Positions 49,346 through 57,705 of a stretch of DNA of 64,000 nucleotides are shown one piece after another. The first letter of the stretch is position 1. Every line of letters begins with the position of its first letter. Source of the stretch: Sphingomonas morindae (GTDB lineage Bacteria > Pseudomonadota > Alphaproteobacteria > Sphingomonadales > Sphingomonadaceae); assembly GCF_023822065.1 (NCBI RefSeq), contig NZ_CP084930.1:62001-126000 (forward strand). The letters are read 5' to 3'. The notes under the pieces are model-generated. The model was not told where the DNA came from and did no database searches. It was given only the letters and a program-made list of their open reading frames with translations. Both the position numbers and the translations under genes were made by a program.

Positions 49346-49516
49346 GGCCTTCTCTCCACCGTCGTGGCTTACGAGAGGCTTACCATCCCGCCCCAAGACC
49401 AAGGCTTCGACGAAGGTCGGTGGCCGGCGGGCGGTCGCTCGGCGATGCCGGGCGCAGCCTCGGGCTTATCCTAGGTGAGCGGATCTAGAGGCTAGGCCTG
49501 GGGATCGGGAAGATTG

Positions 49517-49535
49517 TGGTAGCGGAGGAGGGACT
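49517..49535 (+). repeat. Left attachment-like repeat (19 bp)
   Basis: An exact 19-base copy of the 3' end of the tRNA-Met gene at 52458-52476 (TGGTAGCGGAGGAGGGACT). The bases on both sides differ. It marks the distal end of the prophage remnant; on the minus strand it reads as the last 19 bases of the tRNA including CCA. Confidence 0.85.
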
Positions 49536-49641
49536 CACGTGTTCGTCCGAAGCGCCTTATGCGCCTGCGTTATTCGCTGTGGGCCCCGTGTCCGTGACCC
49601 CGATCTTCTGGGTCTTGCTGGGAGGTGCTGGGAAAGATCGA

Positions 49642-50055
49642 TCACGCCTTTGTGATGCGGAAACGCCGCCCGGTGAGGGGCGGCGTGTCGGCGCCGGAGC
49701 TGTGCCGGGGGGCGTTACGACGATCGCCGACTGCACCCGATCGTCGGAGTGGATGGTCGTCGCCATCATCGTCGCCGCCACGCAGCTCGAACCCCATTCG
49801 GCACCCGCAAAACTTGCGGCGCTTGATCGCGAGATCGCGCGACAGGAGCACGATCAGCGATCCCGGCAGGATGATGAGCAGCGCCTTGCCCATCACCGCG
49901 ATGCGCTCGGGCCCAGTCGTGCCCGACCAGCCGCCCAGCCACAGGATGTAGATGATCTAGCATCCCATGGCGTTGAGTGACGCGGCGCCGAAGACGCTCG
50001 CAACGAGGGCCAGGATCGCGCGCCGGTCGCGGGGAGTCCAGGTAGGCAGCTTCAC
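49642..50055 (-). pseudogene. Small holin-like phage membrane protein, interrupted by TAG
   Basis: Read from GTG at 50055, which overlaps the tail-spike stop (GTGA), the frame gives KLPTWTPRDRRAILALVASV, then FGAASLNAMGC, TAG at 49957-49959, IIYILWLGGWSGTTGP, AVMGKALLIILPGSLIVLLS, KRRKFCGCRMGFELRGGDDD and a stop at 49642. Two hydrophobic segments flank the TAG. Without the TAG it would have 137 residues. The function is inferred from position and topology; the family is not recognised. Confidence 0.6.
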
Positions 50056-51494
50056 GACCGCCTCACTTTCACAACGCCGCCGTCGATATATACGCACGGA
50101 GCTGGCGGCGGCGTGCCCCCGTTAACGTCTTGCACCCCTTTCAAGGATGCAAGAAGAAAGGCGCCCGGATTAACAGGCGACATCCTGTTCGGACCAGTTC
50201 CGCCGTCGAACATGGGCGCCGTGGTGTTGCCCGCCAACAGCACACTCTGGTCGATGCTGTAGTTTCCGCTGGGGCCCGCGTCGATGTTGATCCCGATCCT
50301 GTTCGGGCCACGGCCCGCCACTGGTCCGGCGATATGACCACCGCTCACAGTGAAATAACTGGTGGACACAAATCGGAGCCCAAACGTGTTTCCGGAGGAG
50401 GTGCCACCGACCACGTTCACGTTCTTGACATTGTCGCCGACTACAAGCAGCCCGCAGTCGGCATTGCCAGGAAACTCGCAGGCGCAAATAATGACGCCGT
50501 CAACGGTTCCCCCGGGCGCAGGCGCAATCGTAAGGCCGCTCTTATGGGCGCTCAGCCCAAACCAGGAACTCGACAGGGTAAGCCCCCAGACGCTGCCCGA
50601 AGGGGTGATCTGAGCGGACGATACCTGCGCATTCCCGCTGATCGTGTCGGAACTGTCGAAAAGAGACGAGGTCACTCGCGTCGCGAAATTATTGGTGCCG
50701 GCGGGCAAGTCCATTAGAAGCGCGGCACCATGCTTGGTGATATTGCAGCCCAACACATGGAAAGTGTCGCCATTATGCACCCGCAGTCCATAGTCGGGCT
50801 GTGGTCCAGTTAACGGCCCGGTAACGGTGCAATGGGCCACCGTAGCATCAGCATAATTAGCGAGATAAATAGCCCCAGTGCCGGCGCCTACAACCGAGGA
50901 ACTGAACCGGCAGTTCTCAATACGAGGGTTTACAACAAGATTTCCCTTAACCGATCCGACCCGAACAGCACTGGTGTAGGAGGTAAATTCCACGTTTTCG
51001 CAGAAACCAGCATTCTTCTGTATGTCGACCAGCGGGGCCAAGGTGCGATCAGAGCCTGCCGAACACGTTACACGCATATTGCGGATGCCGCCGGCAGCAC
51101 CCGGTGCGACAGAGCCGGACGCGCTTGTGATGATGAGGACGGTTGCGTAGGTGCCGTCGCCAACCAACACCACGCCATCGGGAAGAATGGGCAGGTCGGA
51201 TACCTTGAACGTGCCTGGGCCAAGGCGCACCTCGCCGCCGTATGGAAGCGCATTGACCGCGTTCACTATGGCGCCGGTCGAGTCCACACTGCCTGTCGGA
51301 TCTGCACCGAACTGAGTTGTCGCCCAAACGACGTTCAGCACTTCGGCCGGAAGGGACGAGTCAACAGCCCCTGTAGCCGATCGCTTGAGCTTCAGCAGAA
51401 CGGGCGAAGCGGAGGCAACAGCCGCCAACGCCTCCGCGGTAGAAGGAACCGGACCATTGTCGGTCTGAATGTCCAACGTAGGGCCGCCGTTCAC
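50052..51494 (-). CDS. Phage tail-spike-type right-handed beta-helix protein
   Basis: 480 residues. The pectate-lyase-superfamily head is visible: FGADPTGSVDSTGAIVNAVN and GGEVRLGPGTFKVSDLPILP near 63-105. A series of about 22-residue beta-helix rungs follows (IENCRFSSSVVGAGTGAIYL, VAHCTVTGPLTGPQPDYGLR, FHVLGCNITKHGAALLMDLP and more). Such proteins bind or degrade surface polysaccharide. The GTG at 51494 has GAGG 5 bases upstream. It is the only intact frame in the prophage remnant and starts 32 bases after the broken repressor gene ends. The catalytic residues of pectate lyases are not identifiable. Confidence 0.75.
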   Translation of the reverse strand: MNGGPTLDIQTDNGPVPSTAEALAAVASASPVLLKLKRSATGAVDSSLPAEVLNVVWATTQFGADPTGSVDSTGAIVNAVNALPYGGEVRLGPGTFKVSDLPILPDGVVLVGDGTYATVLIITSASGSVAPGAAGGIRNMRVTCSAGSDRTLAPLVDIQKNAGFCENVEFTSYTSAVRVGSVKGNLVVNPRIENCRFSSSVVGAGTGAIYLANYADATVAHCTVTGPLTGPQPDYGLRVHNGDTFHVLGCNITKHGAALLMDLPAGTNNFATRVTSSLFDSSDTISGNAQVSSAQITPSGSVWGLTLSSSWFGLSAHKSGLTIAPAPGGTVDGVIICACEFPGNADCGLLVVGDNVKNVNVVGGTSSGNTFGLRFVSTSYFTVSGGHIAGPVAGRGPNRIGINIDAGPSGNYSIDQSVLLAGNTTAPMFDGGTGPNRMSPVNPGAFLLASLKGVQDVNGGTPPPAPCVYIDGGVVKVRRS

Positions 51495-51526
51495 GATAGC
51501 CTCAAAGCAGTCGCTCCTTTGAGCCT

Positions 51527-52223
51527 CTATAGCCTGCGGTCGAAGCTGTCAATCGGCTCGAGCTTGGTCAGGGCGACATCGATCGAGCCGCCGTGCTTCG
51601 TTCCGTGCTCTTCGATCATGTCGGCCGTGATTTCGACCACCTGGGTCGAGAAGCCGTCGCGAACGACGCCTAGCACGATCACGTTCTCGTGGCGCGCGGG
51701 CACCGGGAAGTGTGCAGCCTTCCCCTTCCTCTGCCCAAGGCTGACGTGCAGCCGATAGGAGGCGCCCTTGATGATCGCGTGCAGCTCGACATCGTCCTGC
51801 TGCGCCTGCTTGTCGCCCTCGTCCGGGAACGCGGGCGTGCCGCCGTCCATCTGGATGAAGCCGGCGATCAGGTTCACGGCGGCCGAGGCGTTCGCGCCGT
51901 GGATGCGCTTCTCGCACATCGGCATCACCGGGTCCACGCCGTTGTAGAGCCACACCGGGTCGGCCTCGAGGATTTGCGCCAGCCGGCCGTTCTTATCAGG
52001 CGCGGCTTCATCTCGCCGTTATAGTATTCCAAATCGACTCGGTCGTGATCGACTCCTTGAACCCCTTCTTGTATTCTTGGACAATCCACTCGTAACGACC
52101 CTTGTGTAGCGGTAGGCAATGGTCATTGCTGTCGCACGCCTGCGCCAGACGAGCCGCATAACCAAGTTCGCGGATGACCTTCACAGGCGCCGCGAGCTGC
52201 GTTTCCGAAACGGCATCGTTACC
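51527..52223 (-). pseudogene. Phage repressor-like HTH gene with two frameshifts
   Basis: The N-terminal part reads SETQLAAPVKVIRELGYAAR, then HKGRYEWIVQEYKKGFKESI in one frame, which stops at 52008. LEYYNGEMKPR continues in a second frame, and DKNGRLAQILEADPVWLYNG then GVDPVMPMCEKRIHG in a third, down to the stop at 51527. Joined, these give one helix-turn-helix-like protein followed by a C-terminal domain (RHENVIVLGVVRDGFSTQVV). The pattern resembles CI-type regulators. No start codon was found; the first frame opens after a stop at 52224. Confidence 0.55.
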
Positions 52224-52283
52224 TCACCCATGTTGACATCGCTGCAGGCACCGCGCTGCATTCCGGATAATGAGGTCGATTAG

Positions 52284-52314
52284 GGCCCTTGGGGTCACGC
52301 TCCGACCAAGGGCC
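52284..52314. terminator. Hairpin in the prophage remnant
   Basis: GGCCCTTGG (52284-52292) pairs exactly with CCAAGGGCC (52306-52314) around a 13-base loop. No T-run. It lies upstream of the repressor remnant and may be a former terminator or operator. Confidence 0.35.
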
Positions 52315-52457
52315 GGATCTATGACCCCGAACCGACCCCGATGCAACGTGGGTCGCGCTGGGACGTGATGGGAATGTTGAATGACCCTCAAACCATCGAA
52401 TTATCTGGGCTTTGGGTTTCCCCGGGTACGTGCTGGGAACGTTCGTCCTAGGGTGGT

Positions 52458-52476
52458 TGGTAGCGGAGGAGGGACT
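52458..52476 (-). repeat. Right attachment-like repeat (19 bp, tRNA-Met 3' end)
   Basis: The 3' terminal 19 bases of tRNA-Met, exact copy of 49517-49535. It includes CCA, the acceptor 3' strand and part of the T arm, the usual core for tyrosine recombinase integration. Confidence 0.85.
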
Positions 52477-52534
52477 TGAACCCCCGACACGCGGATTATG
52501 ATTCCGCTGCTCTAACCAGCTGAGCTACTCCGCC
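52458..52534 (-). tRNA. tRNA-Met (elongator, CAU)
   Basis: Cloverleaf on the minus strand: acceptor GGCGGAG with CTCCGCT (one G-U), D arm, anticodon stem GCGGA/TCCGC with loop ATCATAA giving CAT, T arm GGGGG/CCCTC with loop TTCAAGT, and encoded CCA. The body matches elongator Met of Alphaproteobacteria rather than the initiator. 77 bases. Its 3' end is duplicated at 49517. Confidence 0.93.
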
Positions 52535-52679
52535 CCATCGCCGATGGCGCTCGCGACGCGGCGGGCCGCGTCGGTCGGGCGCCTATAGGCAGCGGCGGGG
52601 CGCCGGTCAACACCTTCGGAACCGCCCCCGCGCGATCTCGTTTCGGCCCATCGAACCCCGAGTGAAAAGAGGCGCGATC

Positions 52680-53087
52680 ATGGATCTCAATACCCCGCTG
52701 GACCTCATCTGCCGCATCATCCAGCGCGCCCGCGAGGTGGAGGCGGAAGTCCCCGCCAACGGCCCCGAGGATGAGGTGGATCCGAGCGATTCGGATGATG
52801 CCTATGACATGCTCGAGGACGATATGAACGAGGCGAGCGAGGACGAGCTGCGCGCCGCGATCGACGATCTCGCCGACGATCAGCAGATCGAGCTGCTCGC
52901 GCTCGCGCTGGTCGGGCGCGGCACCTATGATCCGTCCGAATGGGACGATGCGCTGGAAGAGGCGCGCGATCCGGACGCCGAGCCGGTGCTGGACCAGCTT
53001 CTCGACATGCCGCTGCTCGCCGATTATCTGGATGCCGGCCTCGCCGCCTTCGATCTCAGCTGCGACGGCGTCGGGCAGATCGACTGA
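52680..53087 (+). CDS. DUF3775 family protein
   Basis: 135 residues, very acidic and helical. Characteristic text is LDLICRIIQRAREVEAEVPA at 7-26, SDSDDAYDMLEDD near 45, LADDQQIELLALALVGRGTY near 70-90, and a predicted C-terminal helix. The function of the family is unknown. The start at 52680 has AAAAGAGG about 8 bases upstream; a start 18 bases earlier is less likely. It is the first gene beyond the tRNA-Met prophage scar and is convergent with the LigT-like gene. Confidence 0.85.
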   Translation: MDLNTPLDLICRIIQRAREVEAEVPANGPEDEVDPSDSDDAYDMLEDDMNEASEDELRAAIDDLADDQQIELLALALVGRGTYDPSEWDDALEEARDPDAEPVLDQLLDMPLLADYLDAGLAAFDLSCDGVGQID

Positions 53088-53108
53088 AGCGACGCTTCTC
53101 GCGCCCGC

Positions 53109-53609
53109 TCAGCGGAAGCGGTAGCGGGCGATCGGCTCCCAGGGGCCGCCGCGATACCACCAGCTCGCCAGCGCGGCGATGGCGAGCGGGCGCGGCCAGG
53201 CGTCTTCGCCCAGCGTCGCCGCCAGCGCGCGGGCGATGGCGGGATCGACCTTGTTCTGCACGGTCACGTGCGGGCGCCATCCCGCCCGGTCCTGCGGCAG
53301 CAGCACATCGGCAAAGGCCTCGGCAAGATCGGCGCGGATCGCGGCCAGCCCGTCGCTCGCCACGCGCAGCGCCACCCCGCGGCCGAGCGACCAGGGCGGC
53401 CCGATCGTGGCGGCCGGGCGCGGCGCCGCCGTCGCGCGGCGCAGCCGCCCGTCCAGTTCGTCGGCCAGGCTCGGCGGCAGATGGTGGAACAGCGTCAGAT
53501 GCGCGGAGAGATGGTTGCGCTCGGGCGGGAAATGGGCACGGCGCAGCCCGTCCAGCCAGGCCTGGTCGGCGGTGGCGAACTGGGCGGTGACGATGATCGG
53601 CGCCGTCAT
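53109..53609 (-). CDS. 2'-5' RNA ligase family protein (LigT/ThpR-like)
   Basis: 166 residues with the two H-x-T motifs of the 2H phosphoesterase superfamily: HLTLFH (His37) and HVTVQNK (His114). Members close, open or hydrolyse 2',3'-cyclic phosphates in RNA. The spacing of the motifs and the length suit LigT-type proteins. The start overlaps the stop of the nucleotidyltransferase gene (ATGA), so it is translationally coupled. It is the last gene of the kup transcript. Substrate unknown. Confidence 0.85.
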   Translation of the reverse strand: MTAPIIVTAQFATADQAWLDGLRRAHFPPERNHLSAHLTLFHHLPPSLADELDGRLRRATAAPRPAATIGPPWSLGRGVALRVASDGLAAIRADLAEAFADVLLPQDRAGWRPHVTVQNKVDPAIARALAATLGEDAWPRPLAIAALASWWYRGGPWEPIARYRFR

Positions 53610-54136
53610 CGCGCGCGGCCCGGCCGATCGCAATCGCGCACGCAGCCGCGCCCGCCGGGCACCAGCCGCGCCCCGCCCCGTCCCGGCCCCTGATCGCCGC
53701 GCGCCGCGCCCAGCCGCCGCCGCGCCGCGCCGCGCAGCAGCACCGGATGGCCCGGCTGCCCGCGCCAGGCGGGGCGGAGCAGATCGCCCGCGCCGCGCGG
53801 CGCCCGCGGATCCACCGCCGGCATATCGGCGAGGAAGAGCAGCACCTCGCGCTCGATCGGCCAGAGCGCGCGGGCGGCGGCGCGCAGGCTGGCGCCCATG
53901 CCCTCGCCATGATCGCGCGCCCGCACCAGCCGCGCGCGCGGCGCGCAGGCGCGCGCCAGCCGCGCCACGCGCGCATGCTGCCACCCGATCACGATGATCA
54001 GCCGCTGCGCGTCGGCGCGCCGCACCACCGCCAGCGTGCGCGCCAGCAGCGGCGCGCCGTCGCGCCGGTCGAACAGCTTGTTGCCCGCGCCCCAGCGTTT
54101 CGAGGCGCCGGCCGCCAGCAGCACGGCGGCGCGCAT
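53606..54136 (-). CDS. MobA-like NTP transferase
   Basis: 176 residues, a nucleotidyltransferase Rossmann-like fold. LLAAGASKRWGAGNKL at 6-21 is the nucleotide-binding loop, with a sugar-nucleotidyltransferase-type Lys. LIIVIGWQHARVARLARACA near 45-64 and LFLADMPAVDP near 97-107 continue the fold. The family includes MobA and CoxI/MocA-type cytidylyltransferases for the molybdenum cofactor. It is coupled to kup (TGATG overlap) and to the LigT-like gene. Because no molybdoenzyme gene lies nearby, the exact role is open. Confidence 0.8.
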   Translation of the reverse strand: MRAAVLLAAGASKRWGAGNKLFDRRDGAPLLARTLAVVRRADAQRLIIVIGWQHARVARLARACAPRARLVRARDHGEGMGASLRAAARALWPIEREVLLFLADMPAVDPRAPRGAGDLLRPAWRGQPGHPVLLRGAARRRLGAARGDQGPGRGGARLVPGGRGCVRDCDRPGRAR

Positions 54137-56118
54137 CAGATCTCGACCTGGCTGCCCAGCTCGACCACGCGATTGGAGGGCAGCCGGAAGAATTCCATCG
54201 CGCTTTCGGCGTTGCGCAGCATCCAGGCGAACAGCTTCTCGCGCCAGATCGCCATGCCCGGCCGCTCGGAGGCGATCAGCGTCTGCCGCGCGAGGAAGAA
54301 GCTGGTGTCCATCATCCGCAGCGGCGCGCCGAGTTCGGTGACGCCCGACAGCGCGGCGGGCACGTCGGGCTCCTGCATGAAGCCGTAATGGACGATCATG
54401 CGATAGAAGCCCTGGCCGAAGCTCTTCACCTCGACGCGCTTGGCCTGCGGCACATAGGGCACGTCCTCGATCCGCACCGTCAGCAGGATCACCCGCTCGT
54501 GCAGCACCTTGTTGTGCTTCAGATTGTGCAGCAGCGCATGGGGCGCGCCATCCTGCGCGGTGGTCATGAACACGGCGGTGCCGGGCACGCGCTCGGCCGA
54601 ACTCGCGGCCGATTTCACGAACACGCTGATCGGCATCGCCACCTCGGCGAGCCGCTTGAGCATCAGCTGCCGCCCCCGCGCCCAGGTGGTGAGCAGCGTG
54701 AAGGCGATGAAGCCGACCAGCAGCGGGAACCAGCCGCCATCGGGCACCTTGGTGAGATTGGCGGCGAAATAGGCGAGGTCGACGGTCAGGAACAGGGCGA
54801 TCAGCAGGCCCGCCACCGCCATGTTCCAGCGCCACAAAGTGAACAGCACCACCGCGAGCAGGCAGGAATCGATCAGCATCGCGCCGGTGACGGCGATGCC
54901 ATAGGCCGCGCCGAGATTGGTCGAGGTGCGGAAGCCGAACACCAGCAGGATCACAAACACCATCAGGGTCCAGTTGAGCGTCGGGATATAGATCTGCCCC
55001 GCCGCCTGGGCGCTGGTATGGGTGATCTTGAGGCGCGGCATGAAGCCCAGCTGGATCGCCTGCTGCGCCACCGAGAAGGCGCCCGAGATCACCGCCTGGC
55101 TCGCGATCACCGCCGCCATGGTGGCGAGCACCACCAGCGGCAGCCGCAGCGCCTCGGGCGCGAGCAGGAAGAAGGGCGATTGGATCATCGCCATCCGCGC
55201 CGCGCCGGTCGTCGACAGGATCATCGCGCCCTGGCCCAGATAGTTGAGCATCAGCGCGGGGAGCACGAACCAGAGCCAGGAGAGCCGGATCGGGCGCCGG
55301 CCGAAATGCCCCATATCCGCGTAGAGCGCCTCCGCCCCCGTCACCGCCAGCACCACCGCGCCCATCGCGAGAAAGGCGCGCAGCGGCTCGGCCAGGAAGA
55401 AGGCGAGCGCATGGTGCGGGCTCAGCGCCAGCAGGATCGCGGGCATGGTCGCGAGATGGACCAGCCCCAGCACCGCGATCGCGCCGAAATAGAGGATCAT
55501 GATCGGGCCGAACAACATGCCCACCCGCGCCGTGCCGCGCGCCTGGAGCGCGAACAGGCCGACCAGGATGAGGATCGAGGCCGGCAGCACGAAGCGGCCA
55601 AAGCCCGCCTCCACCACGGTGATGCCTTCCACCGCCGAGAGCACCGACATGGCCGGCGTGATCATGCTGTCGCCGAAGAACAGCGCCGTGGCGAAGACGC
55701 CGAGCAGCACCAGCCCGCGCGTCCAGCGGCGCGCGCCGCTGAGCGAGCGCGACACCAGCGCCAGCAGCGCCAGGCTGCCCCCCTCGCCCTTATTGTCGGC
55801 GCGCATGATGATGGCGACATATTTGAGCGTCACCACGATCATCATCGACCAGAAGATCAGGCTCAGCACCCCCAGCACATGAAAGTGCGAGGGGGCGAGC
55901 TGGTGGTGGCCGGCGAAGGTCTCGCGAAAGGCGTAGATCGGGCTGGTCCCGATATCGCCGAACACGACGCCGATCGCGCCCATGGCGAGCCGGCCGAGCC
56001 CCTGATGCGGATGCTCGCCCTCCTCAAGCTGGGGCAGCAGCGCCTCGTCGCCCGGCGCCTCGGGCAGCGGCGGCAGCGTCGGCGGGGAAAAGGAAGCGGT
56101 CGGACTATGGTCGGACAT
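54136..56118 (-). CDS. kup: Kup-type K+/H+ symporter
   Basis: 660 residues with about 12 membrane helices and a soluble C-terminal tail. [20 protein letters not shown] near 47-66 is the family signature. [16 protein letters not shown] near 111, [20 protein letters not shown] near 145 and [20 protein letters not shown] near 260 also fit. It imports potassium driven by protons at the inner membrane. Its stop overlaps the start of a nucleotidyltransferase gene, which is unusual for kup. The first 35 residues are a proline-rich cytoplasmic extension. Confidence 0.95.
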   Translation of the reverse strand: MSDHSPTASFSPPTLPPLPEAPGDEALLPQLEEGEHPHQGLGRLAMGAIGVVFGDIGTSPIYAFRETFAGHHQLAPSHFHVLGVLSLIFWSMMIVVTLKYVAIIMRADNKGEGGSLALLALVSRSLSGARRWTRGLVLLGVFATALFFGDSMITPAMSVLSAVEGITVVEAGFGRFVLPASILILVGLFALQARGTARVGMLFGPIMILYFGAIAVLGLVHLATMPAILLALSPHHALAFFLAEPLRAFLAMGAVVLAVTGAEALYADMGHFGRRPIRLSWLWFVLPALMLNYLGQGAMILSTTGAARMAMIQSPFFLLAPEALRLPLVVLATMAAVIASQAVISGAFSVAQQAIQLGFMPRLKITHTSAQAAGQIYIPTLNWTLMVFVILLVFGFRTSTNLGAAYGIAVTGAMLIDSCLLAVVLFTLWRWNMAVAGLLIALFLTVDLAYFAANLTKVPDGGWFPLLVGFIAFTLLTTWARGRQLMLKRLAEVAMPISVFVKSAASSAERVPGTAVFMTTAQDGAPHALLHNLKHNKVLHERVILLTVRIEDVPYVPQAKRVEVKSFGQGFYRMIVHYGFMQEPDVPAALSGVTELGAPLRMMDTSFFLARQTLIASERPGMAIWREKLFAWMLRNAESAMEFFRLPSNRVVELGSQVEI

Positions 56119-56295
56119 CAGGGACGAAGCCTTGAATGGATCACCTTAAGGCGCACGTCGCGACCCGGCCGATCCGGCATGGCGCGGCGCCTAGCATGGC
56201 CGCACCGGGCCCGCAACGCCGCGGACCCCGGACCGTCCCGAAGAAGGACGGGAACGGAATGGGAACGGAGTGGTTGAAGGTGGCAGGAGGTGATC

Positions 56296-56514
56296 ATGAC
56301 GAACGATCAAAATCCCAAGACGCATCCTAGCTCCAACGCGGAGAAGGATCCCGATGACTGGACCACGGGCGACGAGCCCATGACGGGCGCACAGGCGAGC
56401 TATCTCAAGACGTTGAGCGAAGAAGCGCATGAGGGGTTCGAGGATGGCCTGAGCAAGGCCGAGGCCTCCAAGCGGATCGACGCGCTTCAGCAGGAAACCG
56501 GGCGCGGACGCTAG
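56296..56514 (+). CDS. DUF3072 family small protein
   Basis: 72 residues, soluble and acidic. DWTTGDEPMTGAQASYLKTL near 21-40 and EEAHEGFEDGLSKAEASKRI near 42-61 are the family marks. Function unknown. AGGAGG stands 6 bases before the ATG, a strong ribosome binding site. It is divergent from kup across 177 bases. Confidence 0.85.
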   Translation: MTNDQNPKTHPSSNAEKDPDDWTTGDEPMTGAQASYLKTLSEEAHEGFEDGLSKAEASKRIDALQQETGRGR

Positions 56515-56777
56515 CTGCTTGTCCCGCTGCGCTGGTGGGAGCCTATGGCTGGACGGTACGGACGATCCATGAGACGTGCGGGTCATGGAGGCGCCACGAC
56601 AAGGCCGCCGTCCGTCCAGCCAGAGGGCGATCGCGCATGACGCGCGCTGCCGCTGAACGCGCCGCCAGCTCAAAACCCACAGCGGTCTCACCCCCTATGG
56701 ATCTATCGCCAAGATTCGACGTCGGACCTCGACCGTTCCCTTCTCAGCCCGATCCGCCAGACGTCGGGACTGAACCG

Positions 56778-56831
56778 CTAGACGGGCGCGTCGATCGAGC
56801 GCGGCGGCTCGGAGAAGCAGCGCGGGCCGGT
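56778..56831 (-). pseudogene. Third copy of the M24 gene 3' end (54 bp fragment)
   Basis: Bases 56778-56831 match the last 54 bases of the M24 peptidase gene (57706-57759) at all but two positions. In frame they encode GPRCFSEPPRSIDAPV and the TAG. Nothing of the upstream gene is recognisable. It precedes the DUF4440 gene. Confidence 0.75.
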
Positions 56832-56930
56832 CGCCATGTCTGCCAGGGGGCGCCCAAGGTCCGTCCGCCTCTATGAATGAACCCCCGGCTCCCGCCGCAA
56901 GACGCGGGCCTTGCGTCTCGATCCGGCGGG

Positions 56931-57362
56931 TCAGTCCGGCGTGCGATCGGTGTTCTGCAGGACCAGAAGCCGCCAGCGGTGCGTCCGCAGGATGAAAATC
57001 TCGGTGGTGGACGCCGCCACCTCTTTGTCGCCGACCCGTTTCGCCGTCGCGGAGACGAGGATCGCGGTTCCGCCCGCCACCCGGCACAGAAACGGCGTCC
57101 GATCATAGCGGCTTATGCGATAGGCGCGGAAGCTGCGGATCAGCCCGCGCTTGCCCTGGACGCCACCATGATGGCCGTGGATGATAATCGCGTCGTCGGC
57201 GATGATGCGGTCGAGCGCCTCACCATCGCCCTCGATCATCGCCCGCCGAAACTGGTCATCGACCGCCCGCACCTCGGCGCTGCACGCGGTCGCTGCCTGG
57301 GTCGCGGCCGCCGGCCAGGCCAGCGCGAGCAGCAGGGCGGGAAGAAAAGGCGGAAGGCGCAT
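56931..57362 (-). CDS. DUF4440/SnoaL-like exported protein (NTF2 fold)
   Basis: 143 residues. MRLPPFLPALLLALAWPAAA is a Sec signal peptide. The mature part (about 26-135) is an NTF2-like cone: VRAVDDQFRRAMIEGDGEAL, DRIIADDAIIIHGHHGGVQG, KRGLIRSFRAYRISRYDRT, ASTTEIFILRTHRWRLLVLQ. Many such proteins are ketosteroid isomerase-like enzymes or binding proteins, and no activity can be inferred here. It lies between two broken copies of the M24 gene 3' end. Confidence 0.8.
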   Translation of the reverse strand: MRLPPFLPALLLALAWPAAATQAATACSAEVRAVDDQFRRAMIEGDGEALDRIIADDAIIIHGHHGGVQGKRGLIRSFRAYRISRYDRTPFLCRVAGGTAILVSATAKRVGDKEVAASTTEIFILRTHRWRLLVLQNTDRTPD

Positions 57363-57448
57363 CAGGCCTTTTGCACCGGGAGGCTCCCCAAGGCCATGGC
57401 CCGCGATCGCAGCGCGCGCCCTCCCGCCCCGCGCCCCCGCGCCCCGCG

Positions 57449-57669
57449 CTAGACGGGCGCGTCGATCGAGCGCGGCGTCTCGGAGAACCTGCGCGGGCCG
57501 GTCCCGCTCATGTGCAAGCCATCCTTGAGCCGCACGCCGAACTTACCCGGCAGAAACCGGCCCGGCTCTTCGGAGAAGCACATGCCCGACGCCAGCGGGA
57601 TGGTCTCGCCGTGGACGAGGGTCACCGGCGCAGGCCCGTCGAGCCAATGCCATGGCCGGTGCGGTGCGA
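57449..57669 (-). pseudogene. Second copy of the M24 gene 3' end (about 220 bp)
   Basis: Homologous to the last 220 bases of the M24 gene immediately upstream (37 bases away). In frame it encodes TLVHGETIPLASGMCFSEEP, GKFGVRLKDGLHMSGTGPRR, ETPRSIDAPV and the TAG. A one-base loss near 57645 breaks the frame into the rest, and the metal-binding His site is missing. It is clearly a fragment of a duplicated gene. Divergence is large enough to show it is not recent. Confidence 0.85.
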
Positions 57670-57705
57670 GGCCACCGCAGCGCGCGCCCCTCCGCGCGCC
57701 CAGCG

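Larger units (their letters stand above)
49517..52476. mobile_element. Prophage remnant inserted at tRNA-Met
   Basis: A 2.96 kb segment bounded by 19-base direct repeats, one of which is the 3' end of tRNA-Met. Content on the minus strand: a repressor-like gene broken by frameshifts, a tail-spike-type beta-helix gene, and a small membrane (holin-like) gene broken by TAG. No integrase, capsid or terminase gene remains, so it is immobile. Composition is less GC-rich than the flanks. It sits between the diguanylate cyclase and DUF3775 genes. Confidence 0.75.

Noticed and set aside
49403-49641. Small genes at the left edge of the prophage scar
   Set aside because: The frames on either strand lack starts with ribosome binding sites and any motif.
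54388-56277. 629-codon plus frame opposite kup
   Set aside because: Shadow of the Kup coding strand; very rich in His, Arg and Gln.
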